DNA of 64,000 nt from Stictocephala bisonia (taxonomy: Eukaryota > Arthropoda > Insecta > Hemiptera > Membracidae), in the NCBI GenBank assembly GCA_035578905.1, contig JAQJVL010000148.1, forward strand, positions 1,122,729 through 1,186,728, read 5' to 3'. Position numbers and translations under genes: made by a program. Position 1 is the stretch's first letter, and each line of letters begins with the position of its first letter. The notes under the pieces are model-generated. The model did not search any database and had not been told where the DNA came from. It was given only the letters and a program-made list of their open reading frames with translations. This document shows positions 11,224 to 24,246 of the stretch, piece after piece.

Positions 11224-13390
11224 TGTGTTAATATTCATTGCACCGCAGTAATCGGTATTCCTTTGTTGATGTTAACAGGGCGTGAATCATGTGTGTTGGT
11301 GTTAAGTTGGAACAACACAGTGGTTCTTAAAATTCAACAGCAAACTATTCATTTTCTGGTTACGTCACTGTGTTAATATTCACTGAACCGCAGTAATCAC
11401 CAATCCTATCTTGATGTTATGACGGCGTGAATCATGTGTGTTGGTGTTAAGTTGGAACAACACAGTGGTTCTTAAAATTCAACAGCAAACTATTCATTTT
11501 CTGATTACGTCACTGTGTTAATATTCACTGAACCGTAGTAATCACCAATCCTTTCTTGATGTTATGATGGTGTGAATCATGTGTGTTGGTGTTAAGTTGG
11601 AACAACACAGTGGTTCTTAAAATTCAACAGCAAACTATTCATTTTCTGGTTACATCATTGTGTTAATATTCACTGAACCGCAGTAATCACCAATCCTTTC
11701 TTGATGTTATGACGGCGTGAATCATGTGTGTTGGTGTTAAGTTGGAACAACACAGTGGTTCTTAAAATTCAACAGCAAACTATTCATTTTCTGGTTACGT
11801 CATTGTGTTAATATTCACTGAACCGCAGTAATCACCAATCCTTTCTTGATGTTATGACGGCGTGAATCATGTGTGTTGGTGTTAAGTTGGAACAACACAG
11901 TGGTTCTTAAAATTCAACAGCAAACTATTCATTTTCTGGTTACGTCATTGTGTTAACATTCACTGAACCGCAGTAATCACCAATCCTTTCTTGATGTTAT
12001 GACGGCGTGAATCATGTGTGTTGGTGTTAAGTTGGAACAACACAGTGGTTCTTAAAATTCAACAGCAAACTATTCATTTTCTGGTTACGTCACTGTGTTA
12101 ATATTCACTGAACCGCAGTAATCACCAATCCTCTCTTGATGTTATGACGGCGTAAATCATGTGTGTTGGTGTTAAGTTGGAACAACACAGTGGTTCTTAA
12201 AATTCAACAGCAAACTATTCATTTTCTGGTTACGTCACTGTGTTAATATTCACTGAACCGCAGTAATCACCAATCCTTTCTTGATGTTATGACGGCGTGA
12301 ATCATGTGTGTTGGTGTTAAGTTGGAACAACACAGTGGTTCTTAAAATTCAACAGCAAACTATTCATTTTCTGGTTACGTCATTGTGTTAATATTCACTG
12401 AACCGCAGTAATCACCAATCCTTTCTTGATGTTATGATGGTGTGAATCATGTGTGTTGGTGTTAAGTTGGAACAACACAGTGGTTCTTAAAATTCAACAG
12501 CAAACTATTCATTTTCTGGTTACGTCATTGTGTTAATATTCACTGAACCGCAGTAATCACCAATCCTTTCTTGATGTTATGACGGCGTGAATCATGTGTG
12601 TTGGTGTTAAGTTGGAACAACACAGTGGTTCTTAAAATTCAACAGCAAACTATTCATTTTCTGGTTACGTCATTGTGTTAATATTCACTGAACCGCAGTA
12701 ATCACCAATCCTTTCTTGATGTTATGACGGCGTGAATCATGTGTGTTGGTGTTAAGTTGGAACAACACAGTGGTTCTTAAAATTCAACAGCAAACTATTC
12801 ATTTTCTGGTTACGTCATTGTGTTAATATTCACTGAACCGCAGTAATCACCAATCCTTTCTTGATGTTATGACGGCGTGAATCATGTGTGTTGGTGTTAA
12901 GTTGGAACAACACAGTGGTTCTTAAAATTCAACAGCAAACTATTCATTTTCTGGTTACGTCACTGTGTTAATATTCACTGAACCGCAGTAATCACCAATT
13001 CCTTTCTTGATGTTATGACGGCGTGAATCATGTGTGTTGGTGTTAAGTTGGAACAACACAGTGGTTCTTAAAATTCAACAGCAAACTATTCATTTTCTGG
13101 TTACGTCATTGTGTTAATATTCACTGAACCGCAGTAATCACCAATCCTTTCTTGATGTTATGACGGCGTGAATCATGTGTGTTGGTGTTAAGTTGGAACA
13201 ACACAGTGGTTCTTAAAATTCAACAGCAAACTATTCATTTTCTGGTTACGTCACTGTGTTAATATTCACTGCACCGCAGTAATCGCCATTCCTTTGTTGG
13301 TTGTAATAGGGCGTGACTAATTTGTTTTCGTAGTATGTTGGAACAATACAATGGTTTGTTGTTTAAAACTACAATCTGTTTGTTCGCCTT
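11224..13390. repeat. 145-bp satellite array, about 15 copies
   Basis: Head-to-tail units begin tgtgttaatattcactgaac and contain cgtgaatcatgtgtgttggt and aacaacacagtggttcttaa. Unit starts at 11224, 11369, 11514, 11659 and 11804 give a period of exactly 145 bp, with one extra base across the whole array. Interior copies are almost identical. The first and last copies share variants (gcaccgcagtaatcg, attcctttgttg) that interior copies lack, and the last decays after about 13320. Confidence 0.97.
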
Positions 13391-15480
13391 TGAGAACCCT
13401 TAATAGGAGCTGAACAATCCTTCTTTACATTTTCCAACAATGTGGGCAAGGAATAGTTGATGATTCGTTAACCAATTTTTATAACTCTAAAGTACTCAGA
13501 CTCTTTGATTTTATAGTTTGGATTGGCAAATTGTCATTTCCAACTGCTCTGAGTTTATTCCATTTTTAACACATTTCAATACTGTGTTGACAGTAAAAAG
13601 ACCTAAGTGAAGTACCCTTTACTGATTTACTTTGCTAAGACAGAAGAATGTGTTTATTATTTAATATTGATTCTGTTTAGAATCATGACAAAATATATCT
13701 TAATGTCATTAACGTCGATCTGACAAAATGTTCCAATATCTCACACTTGCTCAAGGAGAATAAATAATGTTAAGATATTTTATAGTATTTTATAGTAGGC
13801 CAGTTTCTGAGCTAAAAAAGCTTTATTAATCACAATATTAAGATCGTAATTATGTTTTTCAAAGCTTTTCAGTCACTAACAATCCTGTGTATCCGATTCT
13901 TACTGTTGAAATTAATTTTTATTTACTTTCTGTTTCTTTATATTTTTGTTGCAGTTATTTCTCAAAGGTAATTTATATTTTTACTATACAAATTGGTGTG
14001 TGACCTTACAATTCAGATGTTCTATTTGTTTCAATTATATGATAATATATTTTTAGACTTATAAATTCCTTAGTATTGACAATTAGCAATCTATTCTAAA
14101 CATTTCTTGTATATTATCTATCACATGAATATAAACAAAACTTTCACTCGTATAAAACAAAAACTTCAAATGAAATTGGATTTTTACGGAAGTTTTTTTA
14201 TGCCGGTTAGAATTAGGAATGCATTTTTTAATGATCCTATTTTACATTACAGAAAAGATCGCAATTCCATGTTTTGTATCGCATGAATATGACGTTTTTT
14301 TTCCAATATATTGATGAAATGTTTTTGGAAAGAAAATAAAAAAAAAACTTCTGTTTGCAATCTATTGTAACAGCAATAAACAATAAATAAAAATATAAGA
14401 TTTTTACATTTTAATTAGTCTGATGTTGTCTCGTTTATATTCGTAAAAATATATTTTACTTATTAAAATGAAAATGTTATACTTTTGCCACTTTATTCCT
14501 ATTAAATTCACTAAAATTTTACACTGTACTGATAATATATTCGCACACTTTATGGAAATTAGATGTAATGTATTCCAAATGACTTAAAACACTCCAATTT
14601 TCTATAAGAAGACATCTCAATAGTCTTATTTGCCTTTTCGTATATATTTATGTAACTGACCAAAATATGAGGAATATAAATAATTACTAAGTTCATATAA
14701 GTTAAATAATTTGCTTTGTCTATTTTAGCAAACGTCTAAGTAGAGAGGACATTTCAGTTGGAATATTATAGTAAATTATTTAGTAAGCATAAAAGCCGAG
14801 AAAATTCTTTGTTTTTCGTAAGGGAGTAAGTTTTGTCTTAAAGTACATTACATGTTTCAAAATGGAACTTTAAATCACGCCCAGGTGAAATACATTCAGT
14901 TCTGTACACCTTATTTTCTTCTCTAGCGTTCGTAATATTTCATAGCACAGAAACTGCGTATCTTGTATCATACACTTCTAGAAAATAACACGTTAATATG
15001 CTATCACAATTATTAATTAAACATTAACAATCATCTCTTGGAAGTGAGCACTTCTAATAGTCATTCATTTCATAGCCCGGATTGCTTGTAAATATATATT
15101 TTAAAATCCGTATGCTATCCGTAGACCCACCGTCAGTCTCATAGGAAGGTCGATATATGAGTAACAAATACCAAATCCAAACCATGGTTTACGAAGAGCA
15201 AGATTAAAAAATGGTACCAGGTAACTGTCACAAACATTCTCCCTTTCCTTTCGTTTTGTCACATTGTTTAAAAAATGAAAATTAAAGGATGTAAAAACAC
15301 ACGTAAATAAAAACAGATGTTTAATTGATTACATTTCTAAGGAATGTAAAGACGAAACACTTGTTTTATTTAAATAAAAGTATGGAAAAATAATCTTCAA
15401 AAATAGCTGTTCAATAAATCACATAACCAGATTTTATGTAAACGACCTTCAACAACTCGAATTCTATTATTCTTCCGGCC
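13391..15480. other. AT-rich intergenic DNA
   Basis: More than 2 kb with no supported exon, RNA gene or tandem array on either strand. Confidence 0.4.
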
Positions 15481-16015
15481 TTCGGCCTCCAGCCCCAACT
15501 TAGTGGGGTGATGAGTAAAATATTTTTAATGGTAATTTACATTTTTACTGAAAATTTAATCAAGAATAAAGCTTGAACAAAAATGCATTTTAAAGGTTTT
15601 TCCCGTAACAAATGTTATAACTAAAAAACTAGTTAAGTTAGAGACATGCGGCTTTTAATAAATTATTTAAAATTGTAATTCACATTTTTCCTGAGAAGTT
15701 AATCAAAATCTTTAGAGCCGTTTTGTATGTTTTTGCTCATAAAAATTAAAAAAGAAGTAAAATGTCATAAAAGTGAAAAATGATCTGGAGATATTGGCTA
15801 TATACACATACATACCAAATGTCATACAAATCTATCCATCCGTTTGGTCTCCAGCGAACTGCGCATACACACAGACACACATACGGACAGACACCAAAAA
15901 TCTTTTTCGAAAAGAACACTTTTTGGGTTCAGGGGACCCTAAAATGAATTTTTAGACCAACTTGAAAAAAAATCTTTTTGGACGATCACAATATTTTCTC
16001 TATGCTAACGCATAT
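15481..16015 (-). mobile_element. Dispersed repeat B, copy 1 (non-autonomous element)
   Basis: Reverse-orientation relative of the repeats at 21.95-22.44 and 61.68-62.17 kb. Shared blocks include the equivalents of cagttcgctgga..ccaaa.ggatgg, cccctgaacc, and a terminal block that reads ccatatgcgttagcatagag on the minus strand. The left end holds a palindromic ccggccttcggcc. No coding capacity; probably a non-autonomous transposon or the non-coding end of a larger one. Confidence 0.65.
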
Positions 16016-16314
16016 GGGAGAAAGAAAAAGGGAACAAAACTTGCTCGTTTGTTATGATGAACTTTAGATTGCTTTTCATATCTATTCGTATGAAGAAAAT
16101 ATTACGGACAATTCGGTTTTCGTTGTAACAGACAGTGAAATAAATATATAAAAGAGAATTATCTGTTGCTATCCATTAATACAATTGATTTACTATAAAC
16201 AATTTACAGATGTTTCGTTCGGTCTCTAAGAGGAGATTCATCTCGTTGGATTAGACGTGCGATAAGCCGTGAATATGTACTACTCGTACGGAAATGTAAT
16301 AAACTTAAAATGAG

Positions 16315-16485
16315 AGGTTACAACAAGTCTGAGTATAAGCCCGTACAACAAGTCTGAGTATAAGCCCGTACAACAAGTCTGAGTATAAGCTCGTACAACA
16401 AGTCTGAGTATAAGCCCGTACAACAAGACTGAGTATAAGCCCGTACAACAAGTCTGAGTATAAGCCCGTACAACAAGTCTGAGTC
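16315..16485. repeat. 25-bp minisatellite, about 7 copies
   Basis: Unit acaacaagtctgagtataag followed by cccgt, nearly perfect, with single-base variants (ctcgt, aagact). The minus-strand open frame across it is a repeat by-product. Confidence 0.95.
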
Positions 16486-16644
16486 TTTTGTCTGAGTACT
16501 GAAATTAATCTCACCTAACTTGAGTGGATCAATATTTTAAATTTATCCTTCAACCTTCCACAGTAGCTTGTTATTAATATCTTTAATAGCTTTTTTATTA
16601 TATAAAACAGCGTTTAATGAGTAATGATAAAAATTATTTATTTA

Positions 16645-16845
16645 TTTCTTTAAGGAGAGGCCGATCTTACCCTTACTCTGCCCATTCCCCATAGACTATA
16701 GACATGTGCGAGGAACTTATTCAGACAGAGTAAGAGGGCGAACCAGTACAGTAGAAGTTGAATATTTCTGATAAATCTGATACTGTCTCTAACTCAAGCT
16801 TAAAGTCCTGAAGCCTTAGATCGCTCGGCCACCGGCTCGCTCAGT
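16645..16845 (-). mobile_element. SINE3, tRNA-Leu-like head
   Basis: Read on the minus strand, the 5' part is CCGGTGGCCGAGCGATCTAA followed by GGC, close to the 5' arm and A box of a tRNA-Leu. A GGTTCGCCC B-box-like segment follows near 16743-16755. The 3' end ends in AAATAAATAA (16635-16650 on plus). The architecture of Pol III head, unrelated body and short A-rich repeat tail is that of a tRNA-derived SINE. Confidence 0.65.
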
Positions 16846-17024
16846 TTTTTTAGTCTTTATCAAAAACGTCTACGAGGTTTATCAAAACGTCTTTATCAAA
16901 TTCTAATACCACTTCAATTTATTTGGAAGCATATTTATAGTAAAACCGCTTTACATAAACAGCCTAATATTGTCATAGGTAGAAAGTTATTGGTGATTTC
17001 TAATGCTTGAAGTGTTTTAAGACA

Positions 17025-17100
17025 AAAAAAAAAAAAAAAAAACAAAACGTTTCGACAGGTATGAAACTTTCGTCGTCTTCAGGTGTTACTTAACGGTTAT
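17025..17100 (-). repeat. Dispersed repeat H, copy 2
   Basis: Contains aacgtttcgacaggtatgaa and cgtcgtcttcaggtg, preceded by an A-run. The minus strand reads CTGAAGA, hairpin, CGAAACG. Only the core region is retained. Confidence 0.65.
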
Positions 17101-17445
17101 CTGTTACGAAGTCACGTGTAATTAAACGATCTCATATATAACAAATTTTATTAAAATTTAAAACATAATACGAAACAAAAAGACACAAAATAAATTTCAA
17201 ATCTGCTTATATTTTGTATTTTATATTGTGTTTTATACTATTTTATAATTGTGTTATGTGTGATAGTTTTTAAGGTCACGTGACTTTCTCAATAGATAAC
17301 AGCAGTCTATAAGCATTTGGTTTTAGGGGTTTTCTAAAATTACTATGGGTTAAGGACAAAAAATAGGTAGTAAGATAGTAAAACTGAAGATGACAGGAGT
17401 TTTTGTATCGTGTGTTTGTTCCTTAAAGCATTTAAATCATCAAAA

Positions 17446-17491
17446 ATGTCCAACAATGTTCTTCCAATCATGAACAATCCAATGCCAACAA
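17446..17491 (+). CDS. Possible first coding exon (weak)
   Basis: ATG in an insect-like context (catcaaaaATG), 15 codons (MSNNVLPIMNNPMPT) and then A|GTAAGT, a consensus donor. No downstream exon could be identified and a LINE remnant follows at 17.7 kb, so this may be chance. Confidence 0.15.
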
Positions 17492-17734
17492 GTAAGTTTC
17501 AAACAATAGCCTACAATTGCCCGTAGGTAAAGAAGTTCAGTGAAATTAAGTATATTACCTAGTTTATTGGCTTCATGTCGTTAAAGTGATTAATAAGGTA
17601 ATTTGGCAAGACCTAAAGGAGCGATGTACACGACAAACTGTTGGATGGAACTTAATTTGCTCTATTGAATGTCTGCAACCCGTGCTGAAGTTTGTAGCTA
17701 TAATGAGAGTTGGTAGACCAAAGTCAGTGACGTG

Positions 17735-17960
17735 GTAAAGTTAGTAACGACATAATATGATTTCAAATTATCAACGGCACAGAACTTCAAAGTGCTAAAA
17801 CGGGCCACTTTACTCAGGTATTTAATCATCTGCCTGAGTCAATAAAGACCCAAAATAATTCTAAACTGTTTTAGAAATAATTTAAGGCAATTTCTAATAT
17901 TGTCAAATGTTTTAAATTCTCTAAGTAAATGTTATATTAGATAGGCCTGAATTAGTAGTT
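17735..17960 (+). mobile_element. LINE ORF2 C-terminal remnant, frameshifted
   Basis: One frame reads a short NGPLYSG block and the adjacent frame continues VFNHLPESIKTQNNSKLF. Together they match the conserved GPLYxGIKLYNxLPxxIK segment near the end of jockey-like LINE ORF2. A stop and a frameshift show it is dead. Little else of the element is preserved. Confidence 0.5.
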
Positions 17961-18942
17961 AAACCTGGCTACGTTTTGCTGGGACTTAGTCTTAATTTTA
18001 TCTTAAATAAAGTAATACATTTGTTTTCATAAATAAACAATAACTGGTCACAGTAATAAACTTACAGGACATGATTTGAATACAATATGTACATAAATCA
18101 GCTGGTCACAATAGCACTTATTAGCACTGACGTTTATTTTCATTTGTGAAATGTAGGTAGGTTGGGAAATGCTTGAAATGCCCTGTTCGCGTTTAAGACT
18201 TAAGAACTAAATGTATGTTATATCTCTCTTGTATATAAATTCAATGACATATAAAAATTCAAATAAATCCATTCACTATTTTTCGAGTGTTGTGTACATA
18301 AACACACGAAAGTTTGATATATATATTTTTCAAAAACTTCAACTCTGCACATTAATGGGTAAATTCCTTCATTTATATGATGTCTTTAACAGTTTATAAC
18401 AGAGTTCTGAGTTTACATATCAGTTGTATATTATTATTTTTATATTTAGTATTTAATGTTAAGAGTAAAATATTCGAGCTTAGAAATATAAATTTAATTA
18501 AATTCACTTTCATTTACTTTTCCCCAATGGAATAAGAGTCGCTCTTGAGCTCAAGTTATTTATGATTAAAAATATATATTCATGGAACCCGCAAACAGGC
18601 ATTGAGCCTTGAGGATACTATTTCTTTTTTCATTTCAATTATTCATTATTTTTTGTTAGCCTTGTTTTATTGTTAGTTTATAATAAGTATAATTTAATGG
18701 AATGGTTTTATAGGTTGTACATATTACATTTTGTAAAAATGTTAATGAATTTGAATAAAAAAAATAAACGATTTATTATTTATATATTATTAAGTAATTT
18801 GAAAATAATTTTAGTTTTTTACAGCTGTCATGACACTATATTTATAACAATTTAAGAAAAAAAGTTAAATTTTGTAAGAAATATAGAAAATGTTGTTTTA
18901 TTAATTAGTATTATTTTAATATGGGATACAAATAAAATTATC

Positions 18943-20190
18943 AATGTAATATAGGTTTGGATTATCAATGTAATATAGGTTTGGATTATCAATGTAATAT
19001 AGGTTTGGATTATCAATGTAATATAGGTTTGAATTACCAATGTAATATAGGTTTGAATTATCAATGTAATATAGGGTTGGATTATCAATGTAATATAGGT
19101 TTGGATTATCAATGTAATATAGGTTTGGATTATCAATGTAATATAGGTTTGGATTATCAATGTAATATAGGTTTGAATTATCAATGTAATATAGGGTTGG
19201 ATTATCAATGTAATATAGGTTTGGATTATGAATTTAATATAGGTTTAGATTACCAATGTAATATAGATTTGGTTTATCAGTGTAATATAGGTTTGGATTA
19301 TCAATGTAATATAGGTTTGAATATTAATGTAATATAGGTTTGAATTATCAATGTAATATAGGTTTGGATTATCAATGTAATATAGGTTTGGATTATCAAT
19401 GTAATATAGGTTTGAATTACCAATGTAATATAGGTTTGGATTATCAATGTAATATAGGGTTGGATTATCAATGTAATATAGGTTTGGATTATCAATGTAA
19501 TATAGGTTTGGATTATCAATGTAATATAGGTTTGAATTACCAATGTAATATAGGTTTGGATTATCAATGTAATATAGGTTTGGATTATCAATGTAATATA
19601 GGTTTGAATTACCAATGTAATAAAGGTTGGATTATCAATGTAATATAGGTTTGGATTATCAATGTAAAATAGGTTTGAATTACCAATGCAATATAGGTTT
19701 GAATTATCAATGTAATATAGGGTTGGATTATCAATGTAATATAGGTTTGGATTATCAATGTAATAGAGGTTTGGATTATCAATGTAATATAGGTTTGGAT
19801 TATCAATGTAATATAGGTTTGAATTACCAATGTAATATAGGTTTGGATTATCAATGTAATATAGGTTTGGATTATCAATGTAATATAGGTTTGAATTACC
19901 TATGTAATATAGGTTTGAATTATCAATGTAATATAGGTTTGGATTATCAATGTAATATAGGTTTGGATTATGAATTTAATATAGGTTTAGATTACCAATG
20001 TAATATAGATTTGGTTTATCAGTGTACTATAGGTTTGGATTATCAATGTAATATAGGTTTGATTATTAATGTAATATAGGTTTGAATTATCAATTTAATA
20101 TAGGTTTGGATTATCAATTTAATATAGGTTTGGATTATCAATGTAATATAGATTTGGATTATCAATTTAATATATGTTTCCATTATCAAT
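18943..20190. repeat. 24-bp minisatellite, about 52 copies
   Basis: Unit tatcaatgtaatataggttt + ggat. Because 24 is a multiple of three, long open frames run through it on both strands (DYQCNIGL on plus, IQTYITLI on minus). A run of four variant units (gaatttaat, gtttagattacc, agatttggtttatcag) occurs at about 19.22-19.34 kb and again 742 bp later, indicating a segmental duplication of about 31 units. Confidence 0.97.
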
Positions 20191-20324
20191 GTAGAATATG
20201 AAATATGATTGCAAAGAACTAAGAAACGTCTACAAATAATGTAATTAATTATGATCATTGACATGTCACCTTTTTCATTTCAATATTACTACTTTGGTAC
20301 GTATTTGCACAGCTAATGATAGTA

Positions 20325-20455
20325 AGCTTTGAGTGTTTGAGGTCTGCAACATTTACTAAATTCCTGCAGAGCGCAAATACCATATACGAACAGTTCGGTC
20401 TGTTGCATTCCAAATGAAGTGTGAAGGTCCCATATCCTTTCTTTCGTGGAAACAA
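20325..20455 (+). repeat. Dispersed repeat D, copy 1
   Basis: Shares atttactaaattcctgcaga, gttcggtctgttgcatt, caaatgaagtgtgaag and atcctttcttt with 37.33-37.44 kb in the same orientation. Divergent, about 115 bp. Identity unknown. Confidence 0.55.
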
Positions 20456-20659
20456 ACTTGAATATATTCAAAATCTATGTTTATACATTTGTTATACTGG
20501 ATATTTCATAGTATAAACAAATCTCTATTATTTTATATTTATATAGTTTTTACGTATTTATATATGTGTGTATGTATATTTTTCTTATTAAATTATTTCA
20601 AATGTTTTATTTTTATTTTAATATATGTTTTTCAAATTATTAAAAAATGTAAACAATAA

Positions 20660-20770
20660 TTTAGTTTGTGTCAAGCCTAAAGATGGTAACTTTGTTACCG
20701 AAAAGCCTTACTAAATAAAAACATCGTATTTAAAGGAGTTTTTGGTGTATTTATACTATAGCACTAAAAT
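20660..20770 (+). repeat. Repeat with CTAAAGA-hairpin-CGAAAAG motif
   Basis: Reads CTAAAGA, then TGGTAAC TTT GTTACCG, then AAAAG, followed by aaataaaaacatcg and aaaggagtttttggtg. The perfect GGTAAC/GTTACC stem and flanks resemble the repeat H core. Confidence 0.4.
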
Positions 20771-21945
20771 ACACACCTTCTTTACATGGACGCTCATATA
20801 CACAAGAACATTATTTTATAAATTCACACTATATATGAACACTTACATATATAATGTAAAAATGTATATTTTGTATAAGTGTTTTGTATAAGAGTAGAGA
20901 GGACTCTATAGTCCTAACTTTGTCTCTAAATAGTTTTTTTTTTCATTCATTTATGTGCTGTATAAATGTGATATTTTGTGTTATTTTCAAAGCCCCATAA
21001 CACAGAAAAACGTGAAAATATGCTTTACGGTTATTCGCATCTCTTTGGTTATTCTGTAGAGCCTAAAGGTGTAACAAGTCGTATGACGTCTTCAAATACT
21101 GCACCGAGAGGTGCCATTACATTTTCATTTTTAATCTTGTACTACTATAAAATAATATAACTATAAAACAAATTAATAGCTATATATACTCAGAAATAAT
21201 ACTGAGAGCTTGTATTTTTAACTACAAAAGCTGTTCTCAAGAGGCCATTTGCATTTTCTTTCGACGCTATCAGTCTTTGCGAACATTTTGCAACAAAATA
21301 GTTCGTGCGTATTTTGTTTATTGTTTTTGATTTTGTTTACTCGCTCAAAGTGTACATTCTAAAATAAGATAGTATTTTTTTTTGTATGGGAATATATTTT
21401 CAACTGATTTTGAGTTTTTTTGAGCATACGTAAATGTGTTTTACTAAATTTATGTTTTTTTCTCTTAAGATGCCTGGTTATTCAACTAGTACATACATGA
21501 TGTGCCACAAAAGATGGACTTAACTATGAACTAAACAGACATTAGTGAAATAAAACTATTCCCCATCAAATCCACCCCAATAAATAACGTACAAATATTT
21601 TTAACCTATGCAGAATTTTTTTCTTAGCTCTAATCTTATAATTTTCCATTTTATACCTGTAATCCTATATATAATTTTATTGATCTACGATAGAAACAAG
21701 TTTTGGTAAAACAAAAAAACAAAAACAAAAAGTTAATCTCCTTTTACCGTTCAAAAATTATGGTAATTTTTTTATGGAAATTCATATTTTTTTAACCTTT
21801 ACATTTCCTATTCCAAACACAAACCCTTTCTATAATTTCAACTGATACCTTCTATGAAATTATATTTTCTATAGGCTAATATATACAACATTTCCACTGT
21901 GCAAAACATTCAAATAGAAGCTTATGCCAAGTTGCATGTAGTTTT
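20771..21945. other. AT-rich intergenic DNA
   Basis: No supported gene or tandem repeat. Short open frames lack protein-like features. Confidence 0.4.
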
Positions 21946-22450
21946 AGAGGATTGTCATTCTTAAAAACATACTAATCTCCTTTATTTTTTACAAGTTGGT
22001 CTAAACATCCATTTTAGTGTCCCCTGAACCAAAAAATGGGTTTTTCGAAAAAGAAAATTGATGTATGTGTGTATGTGCAGTTCGCTGGAGTCCAAACGGA
22101 TGGATCAATTTTTATGAAATTTTGTTATATAGGTGCATTTAGCCAATATCTTCAGACCATTCTTTCACTTTTTTAAACTTTAGTTTTTTTGTTATTTTAT
22201 GGGAAAAAAACATACAAAAATGGAATTGTCTCAAAAACGGCTCGAACGATTTTGAGGAAAGATGAGAGTTATAATTTAAAATATTTTAGTAAACACCCCA
22301 TGTCTTTAACTTCGACTAGTTTTTAGCCATGGAAAAAATACATATTTGGGAATCAAACTGGTAATTTTCAAAGTTTTGATTAGTTAGTGTTTAATATGGG
22401 GGAAAGTTTGTGATAATTTTTTTGGAATCATTTATTGAATTGGGAAAGCA
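21946..22450 (+). mobile_element. Dispersed repeat B, copy 2
   Basis: Aligns by eye over more than 400 bp with 61.68-62.17 kb: gtcccctgaacc, gcagttcgctgga, atttagccaatatct, acaaaaatggaatt.tctcaaa, ataatttaaaatattttagt and aaactggtaattttcaaag occur in the same order. No ORF. Confidence 0.75.
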
Positions 22451-22945
22451 TTTTTTTCTTTTTAACGTAACTCCACAATGTTAATTAGTTGGGAATAATT
22501 TCATGTAAACGATGTGTGTTGAACCATTAGTCCTTTATGTGTTTCAGACACATTTCGTATATCCACTTAGCCGTTCACTTAAGTGGATATGCATGAGCTG
22601 GGCGAGAGAGTTATCAAGTTCAGCATCTCCTCTCAGTTTCTGGAGGCTTTGATCTTCAAGATGATTGCAGTAACACGTATGTTATTGCTTCTGGGTATTA
22701 GGTAGTACAGAAAATTAACAGAGTGGTTATATTAACAATTAATAACAGAAAGAGTGGATGTATGTATCTACTTCGAGTACTACAATAGGTAGGTTTTATG
22801 CTTGCTTGAGGAATTTTTTTCAGAGAGTACATACCAATCTGCACTAGTACGGCAGTGGTAAAACCCACCTATTTAAATACCCAACGTGTTATTGAGGTTT
22901 TAGGCAATATGTTCTATACTCAGTCTTCTTAATACTGACACAGCG

Positions 22946-23218
22946 TCCGCTCAATGGTTGTCATCGACGTGGGCACTACTAGAAAAGTCCTTGCAGTCCA
23001 TATTTATTGGTATTCAGTGTCCGGATCTTGTTTAGGGAAGAGAACCGAGTATAAGGGTTGTCAAGTAGCTGAAAATCAGACCAATACTACGTGGTTCGGA
23101 TTCCACGTAAAGCAGAAATAAATAGCCCTTTCTTAGGAACAGTCAACCCTACTTAGTAACAATGACTATACTGGTTCATCCACACTCGTCCGCCCCTCAT
23201 ATTTGTAGAATAAAAACG
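22946..23218 (+). mobile_element. SINE2 copy, plus orientation
   Basis: Reads gtccgctcaatggttgtcat, gggcactactagaaaag, gtagctgaaaatcagaccaa, ggttcggattccacgtaaag, gtaacaatgactat and ttcatccacactcgtccgcc. This is the reverse complement order of the copies at 7.9 and 58.3 kb. It is truncated before the tRNA-like A-box end. Confidence 0.72.
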
Positions 23219-23222
23219 TACT

Positions 23223-23450
23223 GTACTATTATTTGTAGCTAACAGTAGGGGACACCCCTGCACGCTTCTCGTGTCAACTCCGCCACTTGTAACACCCCGG
23301 CCAGTGACTTTTAACTACAAATAATAGTACTACGGTTGGCGTCAAAGTGATGAATGATGAGTGACTAGGGGACACACCTGTACGCTTCTCGTGTCGACTC
23401 CGTCACTCGTAACACCACGGCCAGTGACTTTTGGCTACAAATAATAGTAC
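23223..23450. mobile_element. Small TIR elements in tandem (tiny MITE-like unit)
   Basis: GTACTATTATTTGTAG at 23223-23238 is the exact inverted repeat of CTACAAATAATAGTAC at 23315-23330, bounding a 108-bp element. A second copy ending in the same inverted arm (23435-23450) follows 120 bp on, sharing ggggacac.cctg.acgcttc and gtaacacc.cggccagtgac. A related single copy lies at 24247-24353 in the opposite orientation. Confidence 0.7.
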
Positions 23451-23789
23451 GTTAACTGAATAACGTAAACTCACAATATTGAATTTATTTTCAGAATCTC
23501 ACTCACATTACTACCCAATCATATAACTCGGCATATTTAAAAAGTTTTAGTTTCATTTGTTTTTGTAGGACGGAGATAAAACCTTTATTATATTCGAGAT
23601 CAGTACAAAATTCCATACAACTTGATTATTCACAACGCTATATATTCGAAAGAAATACATTATTTTTCCGTTTTCCTCAATTTTGCAATGTTCCTGGGTT
23701 TTCCGCTGAAAAGAGATCATATTTGTTTCTTAGTTATTTACCTACTATGAAAAACATCTCAGCTGAATAAATGACAAGGCCACTGCACA

Positions 23790-24110
23790 CACAAAAAATT
23801 AAAGGCCGAAATTAACTGACTGACTCACCCACTCATCGCGAAATCTCCAAATTTACTGAACAGATTTACACACAATTTTAAAGGAAGTTAGCTTTAGTAT
23901 CGAAGGGACCCACTAAGAAAGGATTTTTCGAAATTCCATTCCTAAGGGGTACAAACAGCCCCTAAAAATTTCCTTTTTTCCATAAGATTGGGTTAATTTT
24001 AGTAAATTAATAACAGCTGGTTTGTGAATAAATAAACACGTTTATTTCTTATATTTGACATTACCCTTTTGATGCATTAAATGTTTAATTTTCAGGTACT
24101 AAACACAAAC
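23790..24110 (+). repeat. Dispersed repeat C, copy 1
   Basis: Contains aactgactgactcacccact, catcgcgaaatctcc, tactgaacagatttaca, gacccactaagaaagg and cctaaggggtacaaac. An inverted, more diverged copy lies at 27.0-27.15 kb. No coding capacity. Confidence 0.6.
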
Positions 24111-24246
24111 AAATGAAATAAACAGTTTGAAATAGGCTAAGTAATACCATTGGGTATTTATACTAATAAATAGCTAGCGACGCAAGTAGTGTGGGTGATC
24201 TACTGTGCATAAATTTAATATTGTGATTTTACGTTATACAGATAAT

